Source: Campylobacter concisus
GTDB lineage: Bacteria; Campylobacterota; Campylobacteria; Campylobacterales; Campylobacteraceae
Length of the DNA: 64,000 bases
NCBI RefSeq assembly: GCF_015229955.1
Contig: NZ_JAAKYZ010000002.1
Location: 62,001 to 126,000 of the forward strand
Reading direction: 5' to 3'
Position 1 is the first letter of the stretch. Each line of letters begins with the position of its first letter. The translations under genes and the position numbers were made by a program. Below the pieces are notes generated by a model. That model worked only from the letters and a program-made list of their open reading frames with translations, made no database searches and had not been told where the DNA came from. Shown piece after piece: positions 54,612 to 63,137 of the stretch.

Positions 54612-56714
54612 TTATTTGGAATTGTTTTTCTCTTTTTCTATTAATTCTGCATCGCAAAGCGGACAAAATTCATGCTCTCCAGCAATGTAGCCATGTTTTG
54701 AACAAACGCTAAACACAGGCGTTATCGTGATATATGGAAGCTTATAATTTGAGATTATGCTCTTTACAAGCTCCTTGCAAGCTTGAGGTGAGCTGATCCT
54801 TTCTTTCATATAAAGGTGAAATACTGTGCCACCAGTGTATGAAGTCTGAAGATCATCTTGCAAATCGAGTGCCTCGTAAGCATCATCTGTAAAATTTGCT
54901 GGAAGCTGGGTTGAGTTTGTATAGTAAATATTCTCTCCCCCACCTGCTTGGATGATGTCTGGATAGCGCTTTTTATCCTCTTTAGCAAAGCGGTATGTTG
55001 TGCCCTCAGCTGGAGTCGCCTCAAGGTTGTATAAATTCCCAGTTTCTTCTTGAAATGTCCTTATCTTGTCGCGCAAAAACTCGACCATCTCAATAGCAAA
55101 ATCGCGTCCAAATTTTGTTGAGATATTCTCTTTATCATTTGTGAAATTTCTAAGAAGCTCGTTCATGCCATTTATGCCAATCGTGCTAAAGTGGTTATTA
55201 AAGTGCTTTAGATATCTAGCCGTATAAGGATAAAGCCCTCTGTCATACATCTCTTGTATAAATTTACGCTTTTTTTCAAGTGTCGATTTAGCAAGCTCCA
55301 AAAGATAGCTAAGCCTGTTATAAAGTGCGACTTTATCGCCTTTGAAGTTGTAGCCTAGGCGAGCTAAATTTATAGTGACAACGCCGATAGAGCCTGTCAT
55401 CTCAGCACTACCAAAAAGACCACCACCTCGTTTTAAAAGCTCTCTTAGATCAAGTTGCAAACGGCAGCACATAGAGCGAACATGTCCTGGTTTGTAGGCT
55501 TTTTCGTTTTCTATCTTGTTGCCATTTTCATCGTAAGTGTATTGTGAGCCGATGAAGTTTTGAAAGTAGCTTGAGCCCATTTTGGCAGTATTTTCAAAGA
55601 GTACATCCGCCACTTCGCTATCCCAGTCAAAATCCTCTGTAATATTTACCGTTGGTATCGGAAATGTGAAAGGCTGCGAGCATTTGTCGCCAGCTGTTAA
55701 AACCTCGTAAAATGCCTTATCTATGCGTGCCATTTCAGGCTCGAAGTCCTTGTAGGTCATATCGATCAAATTTTTCCTGCCACGCTCGTTGGCTTTTTTC
55801 AAAATTTTTTCATCTTTTACATTTGTAAAGAGATGTATATCATCACTTGTTGGGATCTGATCTCTTAGGTCGCTTGGGCATGTGATATCTATTGTTACGT
55901 TTGTAAATGGACTTTGTCCCCAGCGCGCAGGAACGTTTAGGTTAAATATAAAGCTAGTGATCGCCTTTTTGATCTCAGCGTCGCTTAGATCATCTTTGAA
56001 AACATAAGGTGCAAGGTAGGTATCAAAGCTAGAAAACGCCTGAGCACCCGCCCACTCGCTTTGCAAAATTCCTAAGAAATTTGCCATTTGATAAAGTGCT
56101 TCTCTAAAGTGCTTTGGTGCCTTGCTCTCGACCCTGCCACGAACGCCGTTAAAGCCCTCGTTTAACAAAGCTCGCAAGCTCCAGCCAGCACAATACCCTG
56201 TAAGGCAGTCAAGGTCGTGGATGTGGTAGTCACCATTTCTGTGAGCAAGTCCCTCTTCTTTGCTATAAACAGCGTCTAGCCAGTAGTTTGCTATGACTTT
56301 ACCGGCGGTGTTGTTGATGAGTCCTGCATTTGAGTAGCTTGTATTTGAGTTTGCAGAAATTCTCCAGTCGGTGCCGTTTATATACTCATTTATCGTTTGA
56401 GTTGAATTTATGTAAGTTGTATCGTCATTTAGGCCTAAAATTTGCTCACGTTGAAGCTTATGCGTGTGGCGGTAGAGCATGAAGCTCTTTAAAACTTCAA
56501 AATGTCCGCCGTCAAATAGCTCTTTTTCTATCGCATCTTGGATGTCTTCGACTGTTATCGCACTTGATTTTTGAAAGATATCTTGGACTACATTTGTAAA
56601 AACTTGCTCGTCATAAGCTTTATTTTCGCTGGCAAATGCCTTTTTTATAGCATCTACTATCTTGTATGCTACAAATTCTTGCCTTGTGCCGTCTCGTTTT
56701 AAAATTTCACGCAT
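54612..56714 (-). CDS. nrdD: Class III ribonucleotide reductase NrdD, catalytic chain lacking the glycyl-radical loop
   Basis: Oxygen-sensitive ribonucleoside-triphosphate reductase, 700 residues. An ATP-cone opens the protein (REILKRDGTRQEFVAYKI), then the barrel with HRNGDYHIHDLDCLTGYCAGW, NVPARWGQSPFTNVTIDITCP, and HVRSMCCRLQLDLRELL containing the catalytic Cys. The zinc finger (SVCSKHGYIAGEHEFCPLC) is at the end. After it come only about 14 residues (DAELIEKEKNNSK region) and a TAA. The C-terminal radical loop found in other NrdD proteins is absent and is instead encoded by the following mini-ORF. Confidence 0.93.
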   Translation of the reverse strand: MREILKRDGTRQEFVAYKIVDAIKKAFASENKAYDEQVFTNVVQDIFQKSSAITVEDIQDAIEKELFDGGHFEVLKSFMLYRHTHKLQREQILGLNDDTTYINSTQTINEYINGTDWRISANSNTSYSNAGLINNTAGKVIANYWLDAVYSKEEGLAHRNGDYHIHDLDCLTGYCAGWSLRALLNEGFNGVRGRVESKAPKHFREALYQMANFLGILQSEWAGAQAFSSFDTYLAPYVFKDDLSDAEIKKAITSFIFNLNVPARWGQSPFTNVTIDITCPSDLRDQIPTSDDIHLFTNVKDEKILKKANERGRKNLIDMTYKDFEPEMARIDKAFYEVLTAGDKCSQPFTFPIPTVNITEDFDWDSEVADVLFENTAKMGSSYFQNFIGSQYTYDENGNKIENEKAYKPGHVRSMCCRLQLDLRELLKRGGGLFGSAEMTGSIGVVTINLARLGYNFKGDKVALYNRLSYLLELAKSTLEKKRKFIQEMYDRGLYPYTARYLKHFNNHFSTIGINGMNELLRNFTNDKENISTKFGRDFAIEMVEFLRDKIRTFQEETGNLYNLEATPAEGTTYRFAKEDKKRYPDIIQAGGGENIYYTNSTQLPANFTDDAYEALDLQDDLQTSYTGGTVFHLYMKERISSPQACKELVKSIISNYKLPYITITPVFSVCSKHGYIAGEHEFCPLCDAELIEKEKNNSK

Positions 56715-57213
56715 CGCTCGCTCTTTCCGATTGTTTTTTAATATGGAGTTTTAAAGTATAGGACAAGAAAGCTTAAACAATAGACAACTATTTTATTTTG
56801 TTTAATAATATTTATCAAAAAATATAAAATTTTATAGAGTTTTCTTAAGTATTTATCTACGTATTTTAAGTATTAAAAACTAAAATTTGGTTATTTTACT
56901 TAAATGATTATTCTAATTTTAGTTTTTAAGATAGTCTGTTTAAAATTTTACAAACCGATCAAGCTTATTTAGGAATAGTCTTAAAAAATTTAAAAACTTC
57001 ATAAAATAACCATAAACGATAACAGCCTACTACTTTTAAAAATAAATCGTTATCGAAATTGTGAATGAGGCAAACTACGACGCAGTATTTGATGCGATAA
57101 AATCAAGCGGAGGCTTGCGGCTGCGGGTGCATGTAAGCCGAAAAATTTAAAGACCGCGAGAGCGGTCTTTTTACTAAAATTATAAAAAGATGCAGGGTTA
57201 GTAACTTATTATC
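56715..57213. other. Gap between OLD gene and nrdD with a terminator and a coding remnant
   Basis: About 500 bases. The AT-rich part next to nrdD is its promoter region. From about 57048 to 57150 the plus strand reads VIEIVNEANYDAVFDAIKSS and GGLRLRVHVSRKI to a stop, without a start codon; it looks like the end of a lost gene of unknown type. A strong terminator follows at 57149-57170. Confidence 0.45.
57149..57170. terminator. Bidirectional terminator downstream of the OLD gene
   Basis: AAAGACCGC (57149-57157), loop GAGA, GCGGTCTTT (57162-57170), with T-runs on both strands. It ends the plus-strand remnant and the minus-strand OLD transcript. Confidence 0.9.
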
Positions 57214-59007
57214 TTACTTTTCACTATCCAGTTTATTTTCGATCTTTTTAATAAAGTCAAAATATTCTTTTTTTATATTTTCTTTTTTAGCATTAATTGC
57301 TAGTGCATTTTTTATCTCTTGCCTTTTTTCTTTATCTTGACTTACGGCTTTATCTATATTGTCAATGCTAGATTTCTTTTTATCGTATTCATAGTTTTCA
57401 TTGTACTGTTTGATTTTAACTGACAAATAATCTACTTTATAAAAATCTTCAAGTGTTTTTATTTTATTGGATTTATCGCAAACTTCATCATACTCAAGCC
57501 AATTTTCTTTTAAATCAGGAAAATCTTTTTCAAAATCTTTTCTTTTGTTCTTTGAAGTTTCATCACTGTCTGATACTATAAGGAATTTTTTGCCGGTTAG
57601 CATCATCATTGTGGTTATTGTATTAACTTCTTTTATACCTCCCATATAAACTAGACCACAATCTTTAAAATCTTTGTCTTTATAAGCAATTTTAAACACT
57701 TTATAATCCGTATATCCTTCAAAAATAATATTTTTTGACTGTATGCTTTCAAATATATTACTTCCAATTGCTCTTTTTAAAAGTTCGTCTTCTTGAAACG
57801 GCGACTTGTCTTGCGTGACTATTTCTGAAATATCATCCTTTCTTTCTATAACTAGATGTCTCTCTATGCACTCGTTATCTATCATAAAAGGAGAATGTGT
57901 AGAATATATTACAATAGAATTCTCTGAAATTTTTAGTAATTCTTCTTTTAAAAATCTCGCACTAGTTGGATATAAAAAAGTATCTGGTTCGTCAAATAAA
58001 ATTAATCTGTTATCGGCTTCTTGCATTCTAGACTCAATCGAAAGTATAAGCAATATCGCTATAAACCTTTTAAAGCCATCACTCCTATCCTCATTAGAAT
58101 AAAACTCTTTTTCTTTTATTCGTATATCAAACTCTTCACCATCTTTCGTTATAACAAACTCTATATTTTTTAAGTCAGGCCATATTTTTCTAAATTCTTT
58201 TGTAGCTTTATTAGATATATTATCTAAAAAGCCATGTAGTCCTTTATCTTTTTTGGCTGCATTTTCAATATCTTGTTGAATATCTTTTATATTGCTTAAA
58301 TAAAAAATATTTTTTAAAGGCATACATATGTCTGGGTTATTTTTAAAGTTTTCTATATTTACGTTAGATGGTAATAAATGACTATCGCTATACTCCCAAA
58401 ATACAACTCGCCTATAAATATCCTCTATGTGTATTTTATTTTTTATTATTTCAAACACAATTCTCTCTATGTAATCATATGTCAAAGGCTCAAGCAAAGA
58501 ACTATTACTTTCACCTTCTAATTTTGTAATTTGTCGATTATCTGTACTATAGTAGAATAAGTTAGATACTTTATATTTATCATTTAGTTCTTCATGTTCC
58601 CAATAGGTTAAGCGCGGTTTCGTATTGTCTTTTATATCTAATCTTAATACGATTTCATCAAAAGCATCTTGAATAAAATCTTTAATATTTGAGTTATTTT
58701 GGAATATGTTAGTATCTTCTATATTATATTCTTCAAATAACTCTGTTTCTAACACATTAAAATCATTCTCTTCCAACTTAAATATCGCACGAATGTAATA
58801 TTTATCATCTGAGGCTGTTTTTCTTTGGTCTTTTATACTAACCTTATATCCATTAAATACCGCAGATATAGCCTTTAATATATTACTTTTTCCAGCCTCG
58901 TTTTTGCCTACTAAGATTAGACATTTTTTTCCGTTTTTTTCTTTGATATTTATCTTTATATCTTCTATAGAACGAAAATTTTTTATTTCAAATCTATCTA
59001 GTTTCAT
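57214..59007 (-). CDS. OLD-family ATP-dependent nuclease (AAA ATPase with TOPRIM)
   Basis: A 597-residue protein. The N-terminal ABC-type ATPase opens with LDRFEIKNFRSIEDIKI and has Walker A VGKNEAGKSN (about 33-42). The signature and Walker B region is RLILFDEPDTFLYP, followed by YSTHSPFMID. The C-terminal TOPRIM nuclease has IIFEGYTDYKVF (catalytic Glu) and FLIVSDSDE (Asp-x-Asp). No UvrD-like helicase gene follows, so this is a class 1, stand-alone OLD rather than Gabija. It sits between nrdD and nrdA and is markedly AT-rich. A defence role against phage is likely but inferred. Confidence 0.9.
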   Translation of the reverse strand: MKLDRFEIKNFRSIEDIKINIKEKNGKKCLILVGKNEAGKSNILKAISAVFNGYKVSIKDQRKTASDDKYYIRAIFKLEENDFNVLETELFEEYNIEDTNIFQNNSNIKDFIQDAFDEIVLRLDIKDNTKPRLTYWEHEELNDKYKVSNLFYYSTDNRQITKLEGESNSSLLEPLTYDYIERIVFEIIKNKIHIEDIYRRVVFWEYSDSHLLPSNVNIENFKNNPDICMPLKNIFYLSNIKDIQQDIENAAKKDKGLHGFLDNISNKATKEFRKIWPDLKNIEFVITKDGEEFDIRIKEKEFYSNEDRSDGFKRFIAILLILSIESRMQEADNRLILFDEPDTFLYPTSARFLKEELLKISENSIVIYSTHSPFMIDNECIERHLVIERKDDISEIVTQDKSPFQEDELLKRAIGSNIFESIQSKNIIFEGYTDYKVFKIAYKDKDFKDCGLVYMGGIKEVNTITTMMMLTGKKFLIVSDSDETSKNKRKDFEKDFPDLKENWLEYDEVCDKSNKIKTLEDFYKVDYLSVKIKQYNENYEYDKKKSSIDNIDKAVSQDKEKRQEIKNALAINAKKENIKKEYFDFIKKIENKLDSEK

Positions 59008-59026
59008 ATATTAATCCTTTTGCTTT

Positions 59027-61402
59027 TTACTGACAACCTTCACATTCTATCGAGCGGTCAGCTACGTCGTTTAGTTTTTCACTATCAGGCGACTCTGAGC
59101 GTAAATAGTAAGTTGATTTTAGTCCAAGCTCCCATGCAAGTGTGTAAATTTCACTTAGATATCCGCCGCTTGCTTTGTCTAAGCTCATAAAGATATTTAA
59201 GCTTTGACCTTGGTCGATCCATTTTTGGCGGATAGCGCCTGCTTTTATAAGAATTCTTTGATCAAGCTCGTAAGCTGGCGTGTAAAACTGCCAAGTATCA
59301 GGGCTTAAATTTGGCACGACATTTGGGATCATACCGCTTAGGTTGTGCTCAAACCACTTGCGTTTATAGACTGGCTCGATGGTCTGAGTAGTGCCAACAA
59401 GGATCGAGATCGAGCTAGTTGGAGCGATCGCCATTAGGTAGCCGTTTCTCATGCCGTCACGCTTAACCTTTTCTCTTAGCTTATCCCAGTCGCAGACATT
59501 TTCGTCAAATAGCCCGCCTTTGTCGTTTAAAAGAGCTTTTGCATTCTCATTTGCGGTGTCTATCGGCATGATGCCTTTGCTCCATTTTGAGCCTTCAAAT
59601 TTTGGATAGACGCCCTTTTCTACGGCTAAATTTGAGCTAGCGTAGATCGCGTTGTAGCTTATGTTTTCCATTATGCTATCAATGAGCGCCAAATGCTCAT
59701 AGCTGCCCCATTTTACGTTTTTCTCAGCTAGCATTTGCGCCTCGCCCATGACACCAAGGCCGATCGAGCGAGAAGCTAGGTTTGTGTGTTTTACCTTTTT
59801 GTGCGGGTAGAAATTTAGGTCTATAACGTTATCAAGCATCCTAATGGCTATCGGCACGACACGCTCGATGTCCTCTTTGCTGTTTATCTTGCTTAAATTT
59901 ATACTTGCAAGGTTGCAAACTGCCGTTTTGCCCTCGATGCTCTCTTTTTCTACGATGAAAATTTGCTTGCCTTTTAGGCTATCAAGCGCGCTTAGCTTTT
60001 TGGCTTTTTTAGTTATGCCACTATCGACCGTGATGTCTTCTTCTTCGTCAAATAGCTCCTCGCCGCCGTCTTCATAAGTGATCTTGATCTTATAGTAGTT
60101 TGGCGCTGTGTTTTGGAAAATTTCGGTGCATAAATTTGAGCTTCTGATGATGCCTTCGTGGTCGTTTGGATTTGCTTTGTTGGCATTGTCTTTGAAGCAT
60201 AAAAATGGCATGCCCGTTTCAAAATAGCTAGTTAAAATTTTCTTCCAAAGCTCTTTTGCAAGGATGGTGTTTTTCTGGATATTTTCGTCGTTTTCATACT
60301 CTAAATATCTCTTCTCAAACTCCTCGCCGTAAAGGTCGCAAAGGTCGCTTACCTGAGCTGGGTCAAAGAGGCTCCAGCGGCCATTTTCTTTGACACGCTT
60401 CATAAATAGGTCGTTTATCCAAAGCGCAGGGAAAAGCTCGTGTGCACGGCGTCTCTCTTCGCCTGAGTTTTTACGAAGATCGAGAAAATCGCTCACGTCC
60501 ATATGCCAAGGCTCGATGTAAACGGCTATCGCGCCCTTTCTAGTGCCTAGCTGATCGACCGCCACTGCGATGTCGTTTGTTACTTTTAAAAATGGGATAA
60601 TACCGCCAGCTGCGTTTTTGTGTCCGTCGATACTGCCACCCATCGCACGCACCTTGCTCCAATCCCAGCCAATACCGCCGCCAAATTTTGAAAGTAGAGC
60701 CATCTCTTTGTAGCTATCAAAAATTCCTTCAATATTATCAGGCGTGCTACCTACGTAACAGCTGCTTAGCTGGTGGCGTGTAGTCCTTGCGTTTGAGAGC
60801 GTTGGCGTGGCTAGCATCACTTCAAATTTAGAGATAAGATCGTAAAATTTCTTAGCCCAGCCTTGGCTATCTAGCTCGTTTTGCGCAAGAAACATCGCAA
60901 TAGCCATAAACATGTGCTGTGGTAGCTCGATTGGCATGCCATTCTTATCTTTGATGAGATAGCGGTCATAAAGTGTCTTGATACCAAGATATGCAAACTG
61001 AAGGTCGCGCTCGGGCTTAATATAGGCGTTTAGATCCTCTAGGTCGTACTTCTCTTTTAGTCCAGGGATGATGCGGCCGACCTTTTCACCCTTTGCGAGA
61101 TAGTCTTTTAGGTGGTTATAGCCGTTAAAGCCAGTCACTTTGTGATAAAGGTCGAACAAAAATAGCCTCGCAGCGACAAATGTCCAGTTTGGGCGGTCGA
61201 TGTCGATCTTATCAACTGCTGTTTTTATAAGAGTCTGCTGAATTTCCTCAGTCGTGATCATGTCCCTAAACTGGATTTTCGCATCTACCTCAAGCTCGCT
61301 AAGGCTTACATTGCTCAGTCCAAGAACTGCTTCATTTGTATATTTTTTGATCTTACTTATATCAAGCTCTTCTGTTCTGCCATTACGTTTTATAACTTTC
61401 AA
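59027..61402 (-). CDS. nrdA: Class Ia ribonucleotide reductase large subunit NrdA
   Basis: Catalytic subunit of aerobic ribonucleotide reductase, 791 residues. It begins with an ATP-cone (KVIKRNGRTEELDISKI). Catalytic features: SSCYVGS (first active-site Cys), RSSNLCTEIF (Asn-x-Cys-x-Glu), CNLASINLSKI and MAIAPTSSISILVGTTQTIEP. The C-terminus ends CEGCQ, the redox-active Cys pair that is reduced by thioredoxin. Gene order purB-nrdA is typical of campylobacters. nrdB is far away at 27051. Confidence 0.97.
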   Translation of the reverse strand: MKVIKRNGRTEELDISKIKKYTNEAVLGLSNVSLSELEVDAKIQFRDMITTEEIQQTLIKTAVDKIDIDRPNWTFVAARLFLFDLYHKVTGFNGYNHLKDYLAKGEKVGRIIPGLKEKYDLEDLNAYIKPERDLQFAYLGIKTLYDRYLIKDKNGMPIELPQHMFMAIAMFLAQNELDSQGWAKKFYDLISKFEVMLATPTLSNARTTRHQLSSCYVGSTPDNIEGIFDSYKEMALLSKFGGGIGWDWSKVRAMGGSIDGHKNAAGGIIPFLKVTNDIAVAVDQLGTRKGAIAVYIEPWHMDVSDFLDLRKNSGEERRRAHELFPALWINDLFMKRVKENGRWSLFDPAQVSDLCDLYGEEFEKRYLEYENDENIQKNTILAKELWKKILTSYFETGMPFLCFKDNANKANPNDHEGIIRSSNLCTEIFQNTAPNYYKIKITYEDGGEELFDEEEDITVDSGITKKAKKLSALDSLKGKQIFIVEKESIEGKTAVCNLASINLSKINSKEDIERVVPIAIRMLDNVIDLNFYPHKKVKHTNLASRSIGLGVMGEAQMLAEKNVKWGSYEHLALIDSIMENISYNAIYASSNLAVEKGVYPKFEGSKWSKGIMPIDTANENAKALLNDKGGLFDENVCDWDKLREKVKRDGMRNGYLMAIAPTSSISILVGTTQTIEPVYKRKWFEHNLSGMIPNVVPNLSPDTWQFYTPAYELDQRILIKAGAIRQKWIDQGQSLNIFMSLDKASGGYLSEIYTLAWELGLKSTYYLRSESPDSEKLNDVADRSIECEGCQ

Positions 61403-61586
61403 AAATATCTCTCCATGTTAAATTTTAATTTGGGATTTTATCCAAAAGGAGATAAAAACTCTCTTTGTTAAAAAGTGCTTTTAAATATAAAATTTAACTC
61501 AAGAAATAATATTTTATTTTTAAAAAATTAAAAAATTTGATCTTATTTTAAAATGATTGTAAAAATTTTTGAAGCGATGTCTTGAA

Positions 61587-61612
61587 GCAAGAAGCATAAA
61601 TTTGCTTCTTGC
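61587..61612 (-). terminator. Terminator of purB
   Basis: GCAAGAAGC (61587-61595) and GCTTCTTGC (61604-61612), nine perfect pairs, nine bases past the purB stop. Confidence 0.75.
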
Positions 61613-61620
61613 ATTTAAAT

Positions 61621-62952
61621 TTACTTGCCAAAAACTCTGGCAAAAATTCTATCTACATTTTTAGTGTAGTAGTTGTAGTCAAAGCACTCTTTGATCTCAT
61701 CTTTGCTAAGGCTTTTAGTTAGGTCCTCGTCGTTTAGCAAATTTTGTAAAAATAGGCTGTGGCCTTGCTCATCGATCGCTTTTTTGCCCTCTTGCAAGTC
61801 TGCCCAGACCTTCATAGCATTGCGCTGAACGATCTTGTAGGCGTCCTCTCTAGAAATTCCACGCTGAGGCAGTTGTAAAAGCACGCGCTGTGAAAAGACT
61901 AAGCCGCCTGTTAAATTTAAATTTTTCATCATATTTTCTGGATAGACGACTAAATTTGCTATCAAATTTTTGATGCGAACCAGCATAAAATCAGCCGTGA
62001 TAAACATATCTGGAAGGATAAATCTCTCAACCGAGCTGTGGCTGATGTCGCGCTCGTGCCAAAGGGCGACGTTTTCAAGTGCTGGCGTAACGTATGAGCG
62101 TAGCACTCTGCAAAGGCCGGTAATGTTTTCGCTAAGGACTGGATTACGTTTGTGTGGCATCGCGCTTGAGCCCTTTTGTCCTGGGCTAAAGTACTCCTCT
62201 GCCTCATAAACCTCCGTCCTTTGGTAGTGTCTAATGGCAACTGCGATCTTCTCACAAGTAGAGGCTAAAACTGCGATGGCGCTTACCACATGGGCATAGC
62301 GGTCGCGCTGGATCACTTGGTTTGATGCTGGGGCAGCTTTAAGACCTAGCTCCTCGCATGTTAGCTCTTCAAATTCCATCGGAGCGTGGGCTAAATTTCC
62401 CATAGCACCTGAGAGCTTACCGTAGCTGATTGTATCTTTTGCATCTTTGATGAGCTTTAGCGCCCTTGCAATCTCGTCGTACCAGATAGCAAGCACAAGG
62501 CCAAAAGTTATCGGCTCGCCGTGGATGCCGTGACTTCTACCGACCATAAGCGTGTGCTTGTGCTCGATCGCTCTGTTTTTGACCGCCTGCATAAATTCCT
62601 CTACGTCGCTGATGATGAGCTCTAGGCTCTCTTTCATCTGAAGTGCGACGGCTGTGTCAATGCAGTCGCTTGAGGTCATGCCATAATGCACGAATCTACT
62701 CTCATCGCCAAGGCTCTCGCTGACGCTTGTTAAAAATGCGATCACGTCGTGTTTTGTTGTCTTTTCTATCTCGTCGATGCGAGCCACTTCAAAATTAGCG
62801 TTTTTGCAAATTTTCTCGCAGTCGCTGTCGCTTATGAAGCCAAGCTTATTCCAAGCTTTAACAGCAGCTTTTTCTACCTTGAGCCAAGCGTCATACTTTG
62901 CTTGTATACTCCACTTTTCAGCCATCTCTTTACGCGAGTATCTTTCGACCAT
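61621..62952 (-). CDS. purB: Adenylosuccinate lyase
   Basis: Enzyme of purine synthesis that removes fumarate from SAICAR and adenylosuccinate. It has 443 residues. The signature GSSAMPHKRNPVLSENI of the fumarase/aspartase superfamily holds the mobile Ser loop; VGRSHGIHGEPITFG supplies a catalytic His and FVHYGMTSSDCIDTA is also typical. The start is at 62952. Divergent from the pseudouridine synthase gene. Confidence 0.97.
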   Translation of the reverse strand: MVERYSRKEMAEKWSIQAKYDAWLKVEKAAVKAWNKLGFISDSDCEKICKNANFEVARIDEIEKTTKHDVIAFLTSVSESLGDESRFVHYGMTSSDCIDTAVALQMKESLELIISDVEEFMQAVKNRAIEHKHTLMVGRSHGIHGEPITFGLVLAIWYDEIARALKLIKDAKDTISYGKLSGAMGNLAHAPMEFEELTCEELGLKAAPASNQVIQRDRYAHVVSAIAVLASTCEKIAVAIRHYQRTEVYEAEEYFSPGQKGSSAMPHKRNPVLSENITGLCRVLRSYVTPALENVALWHERDISHSSVERFILPDMFITADFMLVRIKNLIANLVVYPENMMKNLNLTGGLVFSQRVLLQLPQRGISREDAYKIVQRNAMKVWADLQEGKKAIDEQGHSLFLQNLLNDEDLTKSLSKDEIKECFDYNYYTKNVDRIFARVFGK

Positions 62953-63137
62953 TGTTGAACCTTTTTGTATTAGTTTTTCTTATCATAAAAGTAAATTTTA
63001 GCCTTGAAAGCTAAAAATCACATAGTATAATTTTATAAAATTTAAGTTTGGATTATATAAAATCCGTGCTGAAATGTCGGTTATATGCTTATAAATTTGT
63101 GCTTAAGATAGCTTACTCATTTTTAAAAGGATTACCT

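Noticed and set aside
54603-54614. The nrdD stop as a sequencing error or recent nonsense mutation
   Set aside because: The downstream part has its own strong ribosome site and ATG and the linker is much longer than in fused NrdD proteins. It remains possible because the two ORFs are in the same frame.
57214-59007. Gabija or PARIS defence system
   Set aside because: Gabija needs a UvrD-like helicase next to the OLD protein and PARIS has separate ATPase and TOPRIM genes. Neither is present; a single OLD protein carries both domains.
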